From Anaerolineaceae bacterium (GTDB taxonomy: Bacteria; Chloroflexota; Anaerolineae; Aggregatilineales; Phototrophicaceae), in assembly GCA_020634115.1 (NCBI GenBank), contig JACKCH010000010.1, positions 372,001-436,000 of the forward strand: a DNA stretch of 64,000 nucleotides, given 5' to 3'. A program made the position numbers and the translations under genes. The notes under the pieces are model-generated. The model saw only the letters and a list, made by a program, of their open reading frames with translations. It was not told the origin of the DNA and did no database searches. The first letter of the stretch is position 1. Every line of letters starts with the position of its first letter. Positions 53,724 to 62,342 of the stretch are shown piece after piece.

Positions 53724-55162
53724 GAGTTCCTGACCATCACATGCTTGGTAATCTTATAATCGGAGACGGCCTCTGCTGAGAGGTCTTTGCCGAAGCCGGA
53801 CTGTTTGAACCCGCCGTGCGGTGTTTCGGAGGCCAACGGGATGTGGTCATTGACCCAGACCGTACCGAATTCCAGGTCAGCGGCGATGCGCATCGCCCGG
53901 CCAACATCTTTCGTCCACAGGGAGGCAGCCAACCCGTACAGCACATCGTTGCCGTAGTGCAGGGCTTCGGCGTCGTCGCTAAAGGCGTTAATCGTCAGCA
54001 CCGGGCCGAAAACCTCACTCTGGATGATTTCGGATTTCTGGTCAGCGCCGGTAATCACGGTGGGGGAGAAGTAATAACCGCTGTCAAAGCCTGTTGGGAC
54101 AGAACCACCGGTCAGTACGTTCGCCCCAGCGGCCTTTGCCCGGTCTACAAAGCCCTGCACGCGCTCCCGCTGCACGCCGGAGATCAACGGCCCCATGAAC
54201 ACATCGTCCTCAAAGGGCAGACCGATCTTGATCGCCCGCATGGCCTCGACAATCGCTTCCGTCGCGTTGTTGATCTGGCTCTTGTGGACGTAGACGCGGG
54301 TTGCGGCGGTACAGTCCTGGCCGGTGTTGAAGGTGGAGGCAATCGTCGCGGCAGTGGCGGCGGCTTCTATATCGGCATCATCAAAAACGATAACGGGGGC
54401 TTTGCCGCCCAATTCCAGGTGAACGCGCTTGAGCGTATCAGCGGCGGTTTTCATGATCTTTTTGCCCGTGCCGGTTGACCCGGTCAGGCTGACCATCCGT
54501 ACCAGAGGATGCTCGACCAGGGCTTGCCCGGCGTCGTTACCCCCGGCGACCACATTCACCACCCCATCCGGTATCCCGGCTTCTTTGGCGAGTTCAGCCA
54601 GCATCAGCGCCGTGATCGGGGTCGTTGGGGCGGGTTTGAGGACGACGGTACAACCGGCAGCCAGCGCCGGGCCGAGTTTCCAGATCGCCATCAGCAGCGG
54701 GTAATTCCAGGGCGCGACCTGCCCGACTACGCCCACCGGCTCGCGGCGGTAGATCGAGGTGAAACCTTTGGCGTATTCACCGGCTGAATAACCGTGTGTA
54801 TCACGGGCGGCGGCGGCGAAGAAATGCAGGTTATCCACGCCGAAGGGCATATCCGCGCCCAGGCTGACAATCCCGTAAGGTTTCCCGGTATTCATTGATT
54901 CGGCGCGGGCGAAATCTTCCACCCGCTCCGCCAGCAAATCACCCAGTTTCCAGATCGCAACCGAGCGTTCGCCCGGTGTTAGTTTCGACCAGCGGCCATC
55001 GTAAAAAGCGATGTGCGCGGCCTGTACCGCCCGGTCAATATCGGCGGCGCTGCCCTCGGCTACCCGCCCGATGATGCTCCCGGTTGCCGGGTCTTCGATA
55101 GCGCGGGTGTTCCCGTCCAGGCTATCCGCCCATGCGCCATTAATCCAGTGCTTGTAATTCAT
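53720..55162 (-). CDS. Aldehyde dehydrogenase (aminobutyraldehyde/betaine aldehyde type)
   Basis: A 480-residue NAD-dependent dehydrogenase. Seen: WINGAWADSLDGNTRAIEDPATGS at the start, SLTGSTGTGKKIM (NAD binding), LELGGKAPVIVFDDADIE (general base Glu), the catalytic Cys in FNTGQDCTAATRV near residue 283, and EVFGPVLTINAF. The LGGKAPVIVFDDADIEAA style matches gamma-aminobutyraldehyde and betaine aldehyde dehydrogenases. The start ATG 55162 follows CGAGGG. It is inside the polyamine-type transport operon, between the binding protein and the ATPase genes. That suggests oxidation of an amine-derived aldehyde, such as 4-aminobutyraldehyde from putrescine; the substrate is inference. Confidence 0.9.
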   Translation of the reverse strand: MNYKHWINGAWADSLDGNTRAIEDPATGSIIGRVAEGSAADIDRAVQAAHIAFYDGRWSKLTPGERSVAIWKLGDLLAERVEDFARAESMNTGKPYGIVSLGADMPFGVDNLHFFAAAARDTHGYSAGEYAKGFTSIYRREPVGVVGQVAPWNYPLLMAIWKLGPALAAGCTVVLKPAPTTPITALMLAELAKEAGIPDGVVNVVAGGNDAGQALVEHPLVRMVSLTGSTGTGKKIMKTAADTLKRVHLELGGKAPVIVFDDADIEAAATAATIASTFNTGQDCTAATRVYVHKSQINNATEAIVEAMRAIKIGLPFEDDVFMGPLISGVQRERVQGFVDRAKAAGANVLTGGSVPTGFDSGYYFSPTVITGADQKSEIIQSEVFGPVLTINAFSDDAEALHYGNDVLYGLAASLWTKDVGRAMRIAADLEFGTVWVNDHIPLASETPHGGFKQSGFGKDLSAEAVSDYKITKHVMVRNS

Positions 55163-55310
55163 AAAATTTCCCTCGAAACTATCTTTAACTTGTTCTGTAA
55201 TCCAAGAAAGACGCGGCACTGTTGCTCACGTCTCTCTTTTAACGCTTTTTATCAGGATGGTGTAACGCCCTGGTGGTATCCATGTTCTGGAAGTGTTCCA
55301 GCACGAGTCG

Positions 55311-55337
55311 GGGGCGGAACGACAGCCGTCCCGCCCC
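55311..55337. other. GC-rich hairpin within the polyamine-type operon
   Basis: GGGGCGG pairs with CCGCCCC around 13 bases, just after the binding-protein stop (55360) and before the dehydrogenase gene; CTGGAA-GTG-TTCCAG lies beside it. It probably trims or stabilises the binding-protein part of the transcript. No T-run follows. Confidence 0.45.
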
Positions 55338-55359
55338 GGTGCTGCTGCGGCGCGGCGTT

Positions 55360-56547
55360 TTAACGCCCGCCGATGACGCCAATATAAGCCGATACCCATT
55401 CATAGTACGGTACGCAGATGTCACCACGCCCGTCCTGGCAGGTGGCGGTGGGGGTGCGCCAGAAGTCAATGCGCTCGAAATCGCCCATGCCGTTGGTGGC
55501 GCAGCCTTCTGGCCCCAGCAGATCGTTGCCATCGCAGGCCGCCGGTACGGAAGGTACTGAACCGAACCACGCCGCCAGGTCGCCCTGGAGCTTGGGATTC
55601 AGAGAATGTTCCAGCCACATATACGCGCAGTTGGGGTGCGCAGCGGTGGCACTCATCATGGTGGTATCCGCCCAACCGGTGGCTCCTTCTTCGGGGATAA
55701 CGCTGTCAATGGGTGCGTCTTCATACTTCAGGAGGTTCACCTGGAACGGCCAAGAACTGGACGCCACGATGCCTTCGTTGGTGAAGTCATCAATCTGGAT
55801 GAAGGCGTCATGCCAGTAGCGGGCGACCAGTGCGCGCTGCTGCCGCAGCAGGTCGAGCGCCGCGTTGAATTGATCCTGGTCAAGCGAATACACGTCGGTG
55901 ATGCCCAGTTCGGGGTTATGCGCCTTCAGGTACAGGGCGGCGTCAGCGACATAGATCGGGCCGTCGTAAGCCTGGATGCGCCCGGCATTGGATTCGCCGT
56001 CGGGGAGGGTCTGCTCTTCAAAGACCACGCTCCAACTGGTTGGCGGGGTGTCACCAAAGGCCTCGGTGTTGTACATCAGTACATTTGAACCCCACTGGTA
56101 GGGGACGCCGTAGTGTTCCAGTGTGCCGTCGCCATTTTTGTCAACAGCGAACCAGGGTGCGTCCTGCAGGCGTTCATCCACTGTTGACCAACTGGGGATC
56201 AGGTCGGTGTTGATGGGTTGGACGCGATTGCCGTAGACCAGGCGCAAGCTGGCGTCGCCAGAGGCTGTTACCAGGTCGAAGCTGCCTTCGTTCATCAGCG
56301 CGACCATTTCATCGGAGGTCGCCGCGACTTTCACCGTGACCATACAGCCGGTTTCGGCCTCAAAGTCGGTCACCCAGTCATACGCCGCGTCGGTTTCGCC
56401 GCGCTCGATATAGCCTGCCCAGGCCACAATGGATACCTCACCTTCGCCCGCACCGATGGAGGTCATCATGCCGCCATCCTGTGCCGCCGCTGCTGAGACA
56501 CCAATCAATAGAATGAACAGTAAACTAAGTGCAAAAAACTTTCTCAT
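55360..56547 (-). CDS. Polyamine-type extracellular binding protein (PotD-like)
   Basis: A 395-residue exported protein. Seen: a signal peptide ending SAAAA before QDGGMM with no lipobox; then EVSIVAWAGYIERG, the typical PotD/PotF start after processing, VTDFEAETGCMVTVK, GVPYQWGSNVLMYNTEAF and a long C-terminal lobe. The Asp/Trp residues used for amine binding in PotF cannot be placed by eye. The start is set at ATG 56547 with AAGGGAG upstream. It is the first gene of the five-gene operon. Related families bind spermidine, putrescine, thiamine or iron, so the polyamine label is tentative. Confidence 0.88.
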   Translation of the reverse strand: MRKFFALSLLFILLIGVSAAAAQDGGMMTSIGAGEGEVSIVAWAGYIERGETDAAYDWVTDFEAETGCMVTVKVAATSDEMVALMNEGSFDLVTASGDASLRLVYGNRVQPINTDLIPSWSTVDERLQDAPWFAVDKNGDGTLEHYGVPYQWGSNVLMYNTEAFGDTPPTSWSVVFEEQTLPDGESNAGRIQAYDGPIYVADAALYLKAHNPELGITDVYSLDQDQFNAALDLLRQQRALVARYWHDAFIQIDDFTNEGIVASSSWPFQVNLLKYEDAPIDSVIPEEGATGWADTTMMSATAAHPNCAYMWLEHSLNPKLQGDLAAWFGSVPSVPAACDGNDLLGPEGCATNGMGDFERIDFWRTPTATCQDGRGDICVPYYEWVSAYIGVIGGR

Positions 56548-57151
56548 GCTTGTTACTCCCTTTGAAAAAGCATTTTCGAAAATCTCTAACAAACTATGCC
56601 AGAGATTAGAGATTTTATACCATATTTGTAAAAACTCCGCATCAGCAAAACAAGCTACTCGAATGTTATTGATGGCGGCAGCTTCTACCGGAATCGCTAT
56701 ACCAAGGCTATATCAGGTCAATGCCGACCCGGTAGTAGCTTTCAACAGTGCCAATAGTGTTATGAAAGTTATAGATGAAGCTCATCATGAGCTTAGCTAT
56801 GAGCGTATGGTCTTCTTCAGTGATGACATGTCGAGATTGCCGTAACCTTGTTGGCAATCGAGATACGTGTGCCTTCCGGCGAGGGCACAAATCTGAACCA
56901 AATAATCATCAACGTGTTCCCACAAACAGCGATTTATGCCTCTAGCTTCGGGCAGGTGACTCTTTTTTGGATTGCCCATCAAGCCGACTTCAGCTACCCG
57001 GAAGTCGCCGGGCATTTGGGGTGAGTACCGGTATGGCGTGGAATCAGGTGAATCGATAATATCTGGTCGGCTTCCACTCATGCTGCTTGGCCGGAACAAT
57101 ACTTGGAAACCGACCTGATATATTGGGAATAAGCGCCTTACGAGTTGCCGG
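56548..57151. other. Gap between two operons, no recognised gene
   Basis: No gene is recognised in these 604 bases. An AT-rich leader, about 100 bases long, precedes the potD-like start and includes a 12-bp ATTTTCGAAAAT palindrome at 56572-56583. Beyond it a minus-strand frame of 140 codons (56797-57219) is open but overlaps the coxG-like 3' end. It has no recognisable motif and could be a decayed gene or chance. It is recorded but not called as a gene. Confidence 0.35.
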
Positions 57152-57613
57152 TCATTCCGGTTTTTCCAGCGCCTTGCTAATGCATTTCGCGAACTGATTG
57201 AACATGAACTTGGAGACACTCTGGATCATGCCACCCCCAACCTGCGCCAGTTTGCCGGAAATGCCAACGTCTGCGACGATTTTGATCTCAGACTGAGAAT
57301 CATCCACCGGGGAAAGAGAAAAGAGAATCTCCGCCTCTGCACGTCCAGGCGCGCCTTGCTGGTCACCGCCGACTCGCAACCGCATCGTGTGCTGGTCAGT
57401 ATCAATTTCCAGAATCTCGGCCTTACCATGAAACTGGGCAGCAATCGGCCCAACCCGCAGCCCGACCGCGCCTCGATAGGTGGTCTCATTGATAATTTCC
57501 AGCAGTTCTGCGCCCGGTAGACAGGGTACAACCTGGGGCGGATCGGCGAAATATGCCCAGACCTCATCTATTGGCGTACTGACTGTGAATGCGTGCTCTA
57601 CCTGGAGTGTCAA
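57152..57613 (-). CDS. CoxG-like SRPBCC-fold protein
   Basis: A 153-residue protein of the CoxG/SRPBCC family, found beside molybdenum hydroxylases of the CO dehydrogenase type. Seen: FTVSTPIDEVWAYFADPPQ and CLPGAELLEI (the family start and C-L-P-G motif), GLRVGPIAAQFHGKAEI and a C-terminal GKLAQVGGGMIQSVSKFMFNQF helix. In CO dehydrogenase operons CoxG helps recruit assembly proteins to the membrane. The start is a TTG at 57613, with AGAGA upstream. It is the last gene of the catabolic operon, 25 bases after the 3-hydroxyacyl-CoA dehydrogenase. Confidence 0.82.
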   Translation of the reverse strand: MTLQVEHAFTVSTPIDEVWAYFADPPQVVPCLPGAELLEIINETTYRGAVGLRVGPIAAQFHGKAEILEIDTDQHTMRLRVGGDQQGAPGRAEAEILFSLSPVDDSQSEIKIVADVGISGKLAQVGGGMIQSVSKFMFNQFAKCISKALEKPE

Positions 57614-57638
57614 GGTTGTATCTCTTTTCTTGTTTGTC

Positions 57639-58592
57639 TTACTGGAGCCAGTCTGCCAGGATTTTCTTGGTACCCAACAGTCGTTTCATACGCTTTTGCA
57701 TCAACGGCGGAATAGACCCCGGCGCATAGTCGAACAGGCCTTTACCGGTCTTCAGTCCTAGTTCGCCACTCTGGACTTTTTCCTGCACACGTGCGCTCAC
57801 CCCTGTCTCGTTCGATAGGCCTGCGTTCAGGTAGCTGGCTACACTGTGATAGATGTCCAGCCCGGCCATATCGAGGAGTTCCATTGGGCCAATAACAGCT
57901 AACTTATAGCCAATGCCCCATTTCACAACCGTATCAATGTCTTCAGCGGTGGCGATCCCCTCATCCAAAAGATGCAGGCATTCCCGCATAACCGCATACA
58001 ACACACGATTTTCGATGAAACCGGCGATATCGCGCTTGACATGAACCGGCACCATCTCAATGTCTTGTGTTACTTCCCAAAGGATTTCACGGGCTTCATC
58101 CGATGTTGCATCACCCTGGATAATTTCAATCACGGGGATGATGTGGGGTGGATTCGACCAGTGCATCCCGATCACCCGTCCGGGATACTCGCAGACTTTT
58201 GCCAGTTCAGTGATCGGCAATCCCGACGTGTTCGACGCCAGAATCGTGTCTTTGCCGACTTGCGTCTCCACTTCTTTATAAAAATGGTGCTTAAGATCAA
58301 GTTTTTCTGGAATGGCTTCGATCACCAGATCAACCCCGGCCACCGCCTCAGCCTGACTCATCGTAAATTTGAGGTTCTGGCGTCCGATGGCGATCTGTTC
58401 TTCAGTCAGGAACCCTTCGTTCCGCAGTACGTTGTATACCACCTCGACGGTCGCTTTCGCCTTCTCCATCACTGTTTCGCTGATATCCATCAAGCGTGTA
58501 TCATAGTCATGGGTGGCAAAAACAGCAGCCATTCCTGGCCCCATCGTTCCGGCCCCAATAATCGCAACCGATTTAATCCGAGTAGTTGTCAT
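57639..58592 (-). CDS. 3-hydroxyacyl-CoA dehydrogenase
   Basis: A 317-residue NAD-dependent dehydrogenase. Seen: Rossmann motif AIIGAGTMGPGMAAVFA near residue 10, DLVIEAIPEKLDLKHHFYKEV, NTSGLPITELAKV, catalytic His in GMHWSNPPHIIPVIEI, and IENRVLYAVMRECLHLLDEG. Length is typical of 3-hydroxybutyryl-CoA dehydrogenase (hbd/paaH type). The ATG at 58592 follows CGAGG. It lies between the molybdenum hydroxylase large subunit and coxG in one operon, and so probably serves the same breakdown route, for instance the last steps toward acetyl-CoA. Confidence 0.88.
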   Translation of the reverse strand: MTTTRIKSVAIIGAGTMGPGMAAVFATHDYDTRLMDISETVMEKAKATVEVVYNVLRNEGFLTEEQIAIGRQNLKFTMSQAEAVAGVDLVIEAIPEKLDLKHHFYKEVETQVGKDTILASNTSGLPITELAKVCEYPGRVIGMHWSNPPHIIPVIEIIQGDATSDEAREILWEVTQDIEMVPVHVKRDIAGFIENRVLYAVMRECLHLLDEGIATAEDIDTVVKWGIGYKLAVIGPMELLDMAGLDIYHSVASYLNAGLSNETGVSARVQEKVQSGELGLKTGKGLFDYAPGSIPPLMQKRMKRLLGTKKILADWLQ

Positions 58593-58615
58593 GATTTTCC
58601 TCGATATGTAATCTG

Positions 58616-60889
58616 TTAAACATTTTTGGATTGCTGAATCGCTCGCCACACACGTTCCGGTGTAGCGGGAAGCTCGTTGATATGGATGCCGATATCCGCC
58701 AGCGCGTTCACGATCGCTGCCGGCATCGCCGCCAGGATGCCTTCTCCGACTCCCTTCAGGCCATAAGGCCCCGGCCCATCCTCGTTCTGAACGATGTAAG
58801 ATACGAATTCATCTGCGATGTCGTCCATTTTCGGCACCCGGTAGTCGGCCATCGTCCCGTTGAGAAGCTGGCCGTCTGAAAAGACCATTTCTTCGAAGAT
58901 GGCGTTACCCAGCCCCTGGGCGGCGCCACCCATCTCCTGGCCCTTAATCATGGCCGGATTAACCGCCGTGCCGACATCCGCGACACTGACTATCTTGCGA
59001 AGATGAATGCGTCCTGTCTCTTCATCAACTTCAATCTCAACCCCTCCTACACAGACTTCCCAGAAGACCGGGCCAGCAGCATAGGTGCCCTGTCCCTGTT
59101 CCGGGCGGACAATACCGCGCCCGAATAACTCACCGCCGGAAAAGCCAAAGTGGTAGAAGAGTAATTCGCTCAAGGTCGCTGATTGGTCGCCAACCCAGGC
59201 ACGCCCGTCGCGCAGGATGATGTCGGATTTAGCAACATTCCATTTAGCGGCGGCAATAGCAATCAACTGGTCTTTCAGATCCAGCGCGGCCAGATGAACC
59301 GCCCCACCTGCCAATGTAGTTGAACGGCTGGCCCCGGTGGAGCGATCATAGGGTGTGACCATCGTGTCGCCATCCGGCACGCGTACCTGCGATAATGGGA
59401 TAGACAATTCCTGTGAAACAATCTGGCTCATGGCGGTACGTGCGCCCTGCCCCAGTTCTGAGGTGCTGACCAGCACAGTGACCGTGCCCTCGGATTCCAG
59501 GCGCGCAAAGGCTGTGGAAACCGGGCGTGATCCCGCAGCCAGCAGGCCGATCCCCATGCCGCGTCCTACTCGTGGCGGACGCGGTTTATCCCACTCAAGA
59601 CCTTCAGCGACTTTGCGAATGTCGCCAATCAGGTCGGCGTCCATGGGTTTGCCGGGAATGCGTACAGGTTCGCCCGGCTTGAGCAGGTTTTTTACCCGTA
59701 TTTCCAAGGGATCCATGCCTAGTTTTCGCGCAACCTGGTCAACCTGGCTTTCTCCAATCCATTCGAGATGGGTCGCACCAAACGCCCGGTATGACCCCGA
59801 TGGGGGGCGATGGGTGTAGACGCCATAAGCGTCTACCTGGTAGGCCGTCCAACGGTAAGGCCCCGGGGCTGCATCAGCAGCCGTTGCTACCACACGTGGC
59901 CCGTTATCAGCATAAGCGCCGGTATCCAGCCACATTTCCGCTGTTCGTGCCAGCAAAGTCCCGTCGGCGCGGGCAGCAGTCCGCATCCGGCAGATCATGT
60001 TATGCCGTCGGCTGGTCCACATCGATTCGGTGACAGAATTCACCACCCGTACAGGGCGCCCGGCTTTGCGCGCCATCGCCGCCGCAATCGGCTCCATCCG
60101 GGTGTAGGACTTACTGCCAAACCCGCCGCCGATAAAGGGTACATGAAGCCGGACATTCGCTTTGGGCAGGTCAAACATATCAGCCAACTCAGCCCGCACC
60201 AGATACGGATGTTGGCAGTTCGCCCACATTTCGAGTTGATCCGCGCCGTGCCAGACCGCAGTCGCCGCATGGGTCTCCAGAGCGTATTGGTATACGGCGG
60301 GAAAACGGAATTCACCCTCAACAATGACATCAGCCTCAGCAAAAACCGTTTCGGCCTGTCCTTTTGCCATGTGATGTTCATAGCAGATGTTGTCGTGCGG
60401 CCTGAAATCTCCCAGGCCGTGAAACAGGCCTAACCGGAGTGCATCGGTATCATGCACGCGCACAGCGCCATCGGCCAAAGCGGCTTCAATCGTGGTCACG
60501 GCGGGCAGTTCTTCATAGTCAACCCGGATCAATTCCAGGGCTTCCGCCGCGATTTGAGCGTTTTCCGCCGCGACAACCGCTACCGGGTCGCCTACAAAGC
60601 GCGCCGCATCAATGGCAACGATTGGCCGGTCACGAACGGCATGTCCGTAGTACGGGTCAATATCACTCATGTCCGTGCCGGTCAGAATCGCAACGACCCC
60701 GTCCAGCGCCTCTGCCTGTGAAGTGTCAATACTGCGAATTCGTGCGTAGGGGAAAGGACTTCGCAGTACTCTGGCTTCGAGCATATTGGCAAGGCGGATG
60801 TCTGCCGTGAATTTGGCTTCACCCGTTACTTTAGAAGGCCCGTCAACACGCGGCGCCTTTTCCCCAATACCATATTTTTGATTGAGCAT
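58616..60889 (-). CDS. Molybdenum hydroxylase large subunit (xanthine dehydrogenase/CoxL family)
   Basis: A 757-residue molybdopterin subunit. Seen: an N-terminal KYGIGEKAPRVDGPSKVTGEAKFTADI (family start), FIGGGFGSKSY, PPSGSYRAFGATHLEWIGESQVD near residue 363 (active-site loop), the middle GQGARTAMSQIVSQELSIPLSQV, and the catalytic Glu in LKGVGEGILAAMPAA near 712. The loop has GSYRAFG; there is no AYRCSFR, so it is not a CO dehydrogenase but a hydroxylase of the xanthine, nicotinate or aldehyde type. ATG 60889 follows GGAGG. It is part of a three-subunit enzyme with the Fe-S and FAD subunits upstream. Confidence 0.88.
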   Translation of the reverse strand: MLNQKYGIGEKAPRVDGPSKVTGEAKFTADIRLANMLEARVLRSPFPYARIRSIDTSQAEALDGVVAILTGTDMSDIDPYYGHAVRDRPIVAIDAARFVGDPVAVVAAENAQIAAEALELIRVDYEELPAVTTIEAALADGAVRVHDTDALRLGLFHGLGDFRPHDNICYEHHMAKGQAETVFAEADVIVEGEFRFPAVYQYALETHAATAVWHGADQLEMWANCQHPYLVRAELADMFDLPKANVRLHVPFIGGGFGSKSYTRMEPIAAAMARKAGRPVRVVNSVTESMWTSRRHNMICRMRTAARADGTLLARTAEMWLDTGAYADNGPRVVATAADAAPGPYRWTAYQVDAYGVYTHRPPSGSYRAFGATHLEWIGESQVDQVARKLGMDPLEIRVKNLLKPGEPVRIPGKPMDADLIGDIRKVAEGLEWDKPRPPRVGRGMGIGLLAAGSRPVSTAFARLESEGTVTVLVSTSELGQGARTAMSQIVSQELSIPLSQVRVPDGDTMVTPYDRSTGASRSTTLAGGAVHLAALDLKDQLIAIAAAKWNVAKSDIILRDGRAWVGDQSATLSELLFYHFGFSGGELFGRGIVRPEQGQGTYAAGPVFWEVCVGGVEIEVDEETGRIHLRKIVSVADVGTAVNPAMIKGQEMGGAAQGLGNAIFEEMVFSDGQLLNGTMADYRVPKMDDIADEFVSYIVQNEDGPGPYGLKGVGEGILAAMPAAIVNALADIGIHINELPATPERVWRAIQQSKNV

Positions 60890-60893
60890 GGGA

Positions 60894-61385
60894 CTAACTT
60901 TCCTCCTGTGCGAGTTTTTCTGAAGCTCGACGCACAGCATTCAAGATTGGGAAATAGCCGGTACACCGGCACAGATTCCCACTTAAAAAGGATTTAATTT
61001 CAGAATCATCCGGTTTCGGATTCTCATCGAGCAGGGCAATAGTTGTCAGAACCATGCCGGGTGTGCAGTAACCGCATTGCAGGCCATATTCATCCAGAAA
61101 TGCCTGCTGGACGGGATGCAGTTCGCCGTTTCGAGCCAAGCCTTCAATCGTGAGGACCTCATGCTCGTTCACCTCGTAGGCCAGCGTGCTGCACGAACTC
61201 ACCGGTTTTCCATCAACCAGCACGGTACATGAACCACATACCTGCATATCACAGGAGCGTTTGGTTCCTGTCAGTCCGAGGTACTCTCTCAGGAAATCAA
61301 TGAGCAGGGTGCGCGGTTCAATTTCGGCATCCACTGGCTTGCCATTGATGGTCGTCGTGAGTTTAAAAGTAGGCTGTGCATTCAT
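60894..61385 (-). CDS. Molybdenum hydroxylase [2Fe-2S] subunit
   Basis: A 163-residue electron-transfer subunit. Seen: the plant-type ferredoxin motif near residue 44 ([20 protein letters not shown], then C) and the second cluster motif [15 protein letters not shown] with [11 protein letters not shown]. All eight Cys are present. Length and fold match CoxS/XdhC-type subunits. It starts at ATG 61385, overlapping the FAD-subunit stop (ATGA), and the large subunit gene begins a few bases later. It passes electrons from the Mo centre to FAD. Confidence 0.93.
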   Translation of the reverse strand: MNAQPTFKLTTTINGKPVDAEIEPRTLLIDFLREYLGLTGTKRSCDMQVCGSCTVLVDGKPVSSCSTLAYEVNEHEVLTIEGLARNGELHPVQQAFLDEYGLQCGYCTPGMVLTTIALLDENPKPDDSEIKSFLSGNLCRCTGYFPILNAVRRASEKLAQEES

Positions 61386-62260
61386 AACTGCTCAACTCCC
61401 ATAGCACGCTCAGACGCCTGCTGAAGCGCTTGCCGGGTCAAGACACGAATAAGCTGTTGTTTGTATTCCACTGACCCGTAGAGGTCGCTCACCGGATCAG
61501 CGGCAGATGCGACTGCTTCCGCTGCGGCCCGGTATAGCTCATCGCCGGGTTTTTCCCCAACCAGCAGGTTCTCGGCTGTGGTCGCACGATACGGAACCGG
61601 GCCAACGCTGCCAACCGCTATCCGGGCGGATGTAATCGCGCCATTGGTGACGGAGACAAAAGCCGCCACATTTGCAGAAGGGCGTTCCAGCAGGACAAAT
61701 TTGTAGTAGGCACTCCCCATCCCACTCGGTAACAGTGGAAAGTGGATGGCGGTCATGATCTCATTCTCCTGGCGGGCCGTCATAAACAGATCAATGAAAA
61801 ACTCGTCAGGTGGAACCCGCCGAACACCGTCGGTAGAAGTCAGTTCAAAATCCGCACCGGGCCATGCCATACAGACAACTGCCGGATCACTATGTGGTTC
61901 AGCAAAACACAGGTTGCCGACCAGCGTACCCATCGTGCGTACACGGACATTGGCAAGTGAGCGTTCCATTTCGGCCAGCAGCGGGGCATGGTTGGCAATC
62001 ACTGGCGACGTTTCAATCGTGCGATGGGTGACTCCCGCGCCGACCCGCAAAACTGCCTCATTGTCAATGATCTGGATCGCATCAATCGCGTCAATGGTTT
62101 TGATATTGATGAGGTGGGCGTAACTTGTAAGCCCCTCTTTCATCACCACCAGCAGTTCGGTGCCACCAGCATACGCCGTTGCATCCCATCCATATTCATT
62201 TAGCAGCTCGGATGCCTCCTGTGGTGTCCGAGGCTCATGAATAACAAAGGGCTTTAGCAT
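61382..62260 (-). CDS. Molybdenum hydroxylase FAD subunit
   Basis: A 292-residue flavoprotein. Seen: KPFVIHEPRTPQEASELLNEYG and AYAGGTELLVVMKEG (FAD-binding), then TMGTLVGNLCFAEPHSDPAVVCMAW (second FAD motif) and RIAVGSVGPVPYRATTAENLL in the C-terminal CO_deh_flav_C domain. The pattern matches CoxM/XdhB-type subunits. The start is ATG 62260 (GGAG five bases upstream), although a GTG lies six bases before it. It completes the MoFeFlavo hydroxylase with the two downstream genes. Confidence 0.9.
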   Translation of the reverse strand: MLKPFVIHEPRTPQEASELLNEYGWDATAYAGGTELLVVMKEGLTSYAHLINIKTIDAIDAIQIIDNEAVLRVGAGVTHRTIETSPVIANHAPLLAEMERSLANVRVRTMGTLVGNLCFAEPHSDPAVVCMAWPGADFELTSTDGVRRVPPDEFFIDLFMTARQENEIMTAIHFPLLPSGMGSAYYKFVLLERPSANVAAFVSVTNGAITSARIAVGSVGPVPYRATTAENLLVGEKPGDELYRAAAEAVASAADPVSDLYGSVEYKQQLIRVLTRQALQQASERAMGVEQL

Positions 62261-62342
62261 GTACACTCCTTTTTATCGTCAGGATTGACGACGGTGATTT
62301 TTGATAACACGACGCGATTCTGCCGAGTCACCACGTCTGGTT

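Noticed and set aside
56572..56583. ATTTTCGAAAAT palindrome upstream of the potD-like gene
   Set aside because: Short and AT-rich, so likely by chance; not listed as an operator.
58616..62260. CO dehydrogenase (coxLSM) identity
   Set aside because: The large subunit has GSYRAFG at the active-site loop and lacks the Cys-containing AYRCSFR of aerobic CO dehydrogenase.
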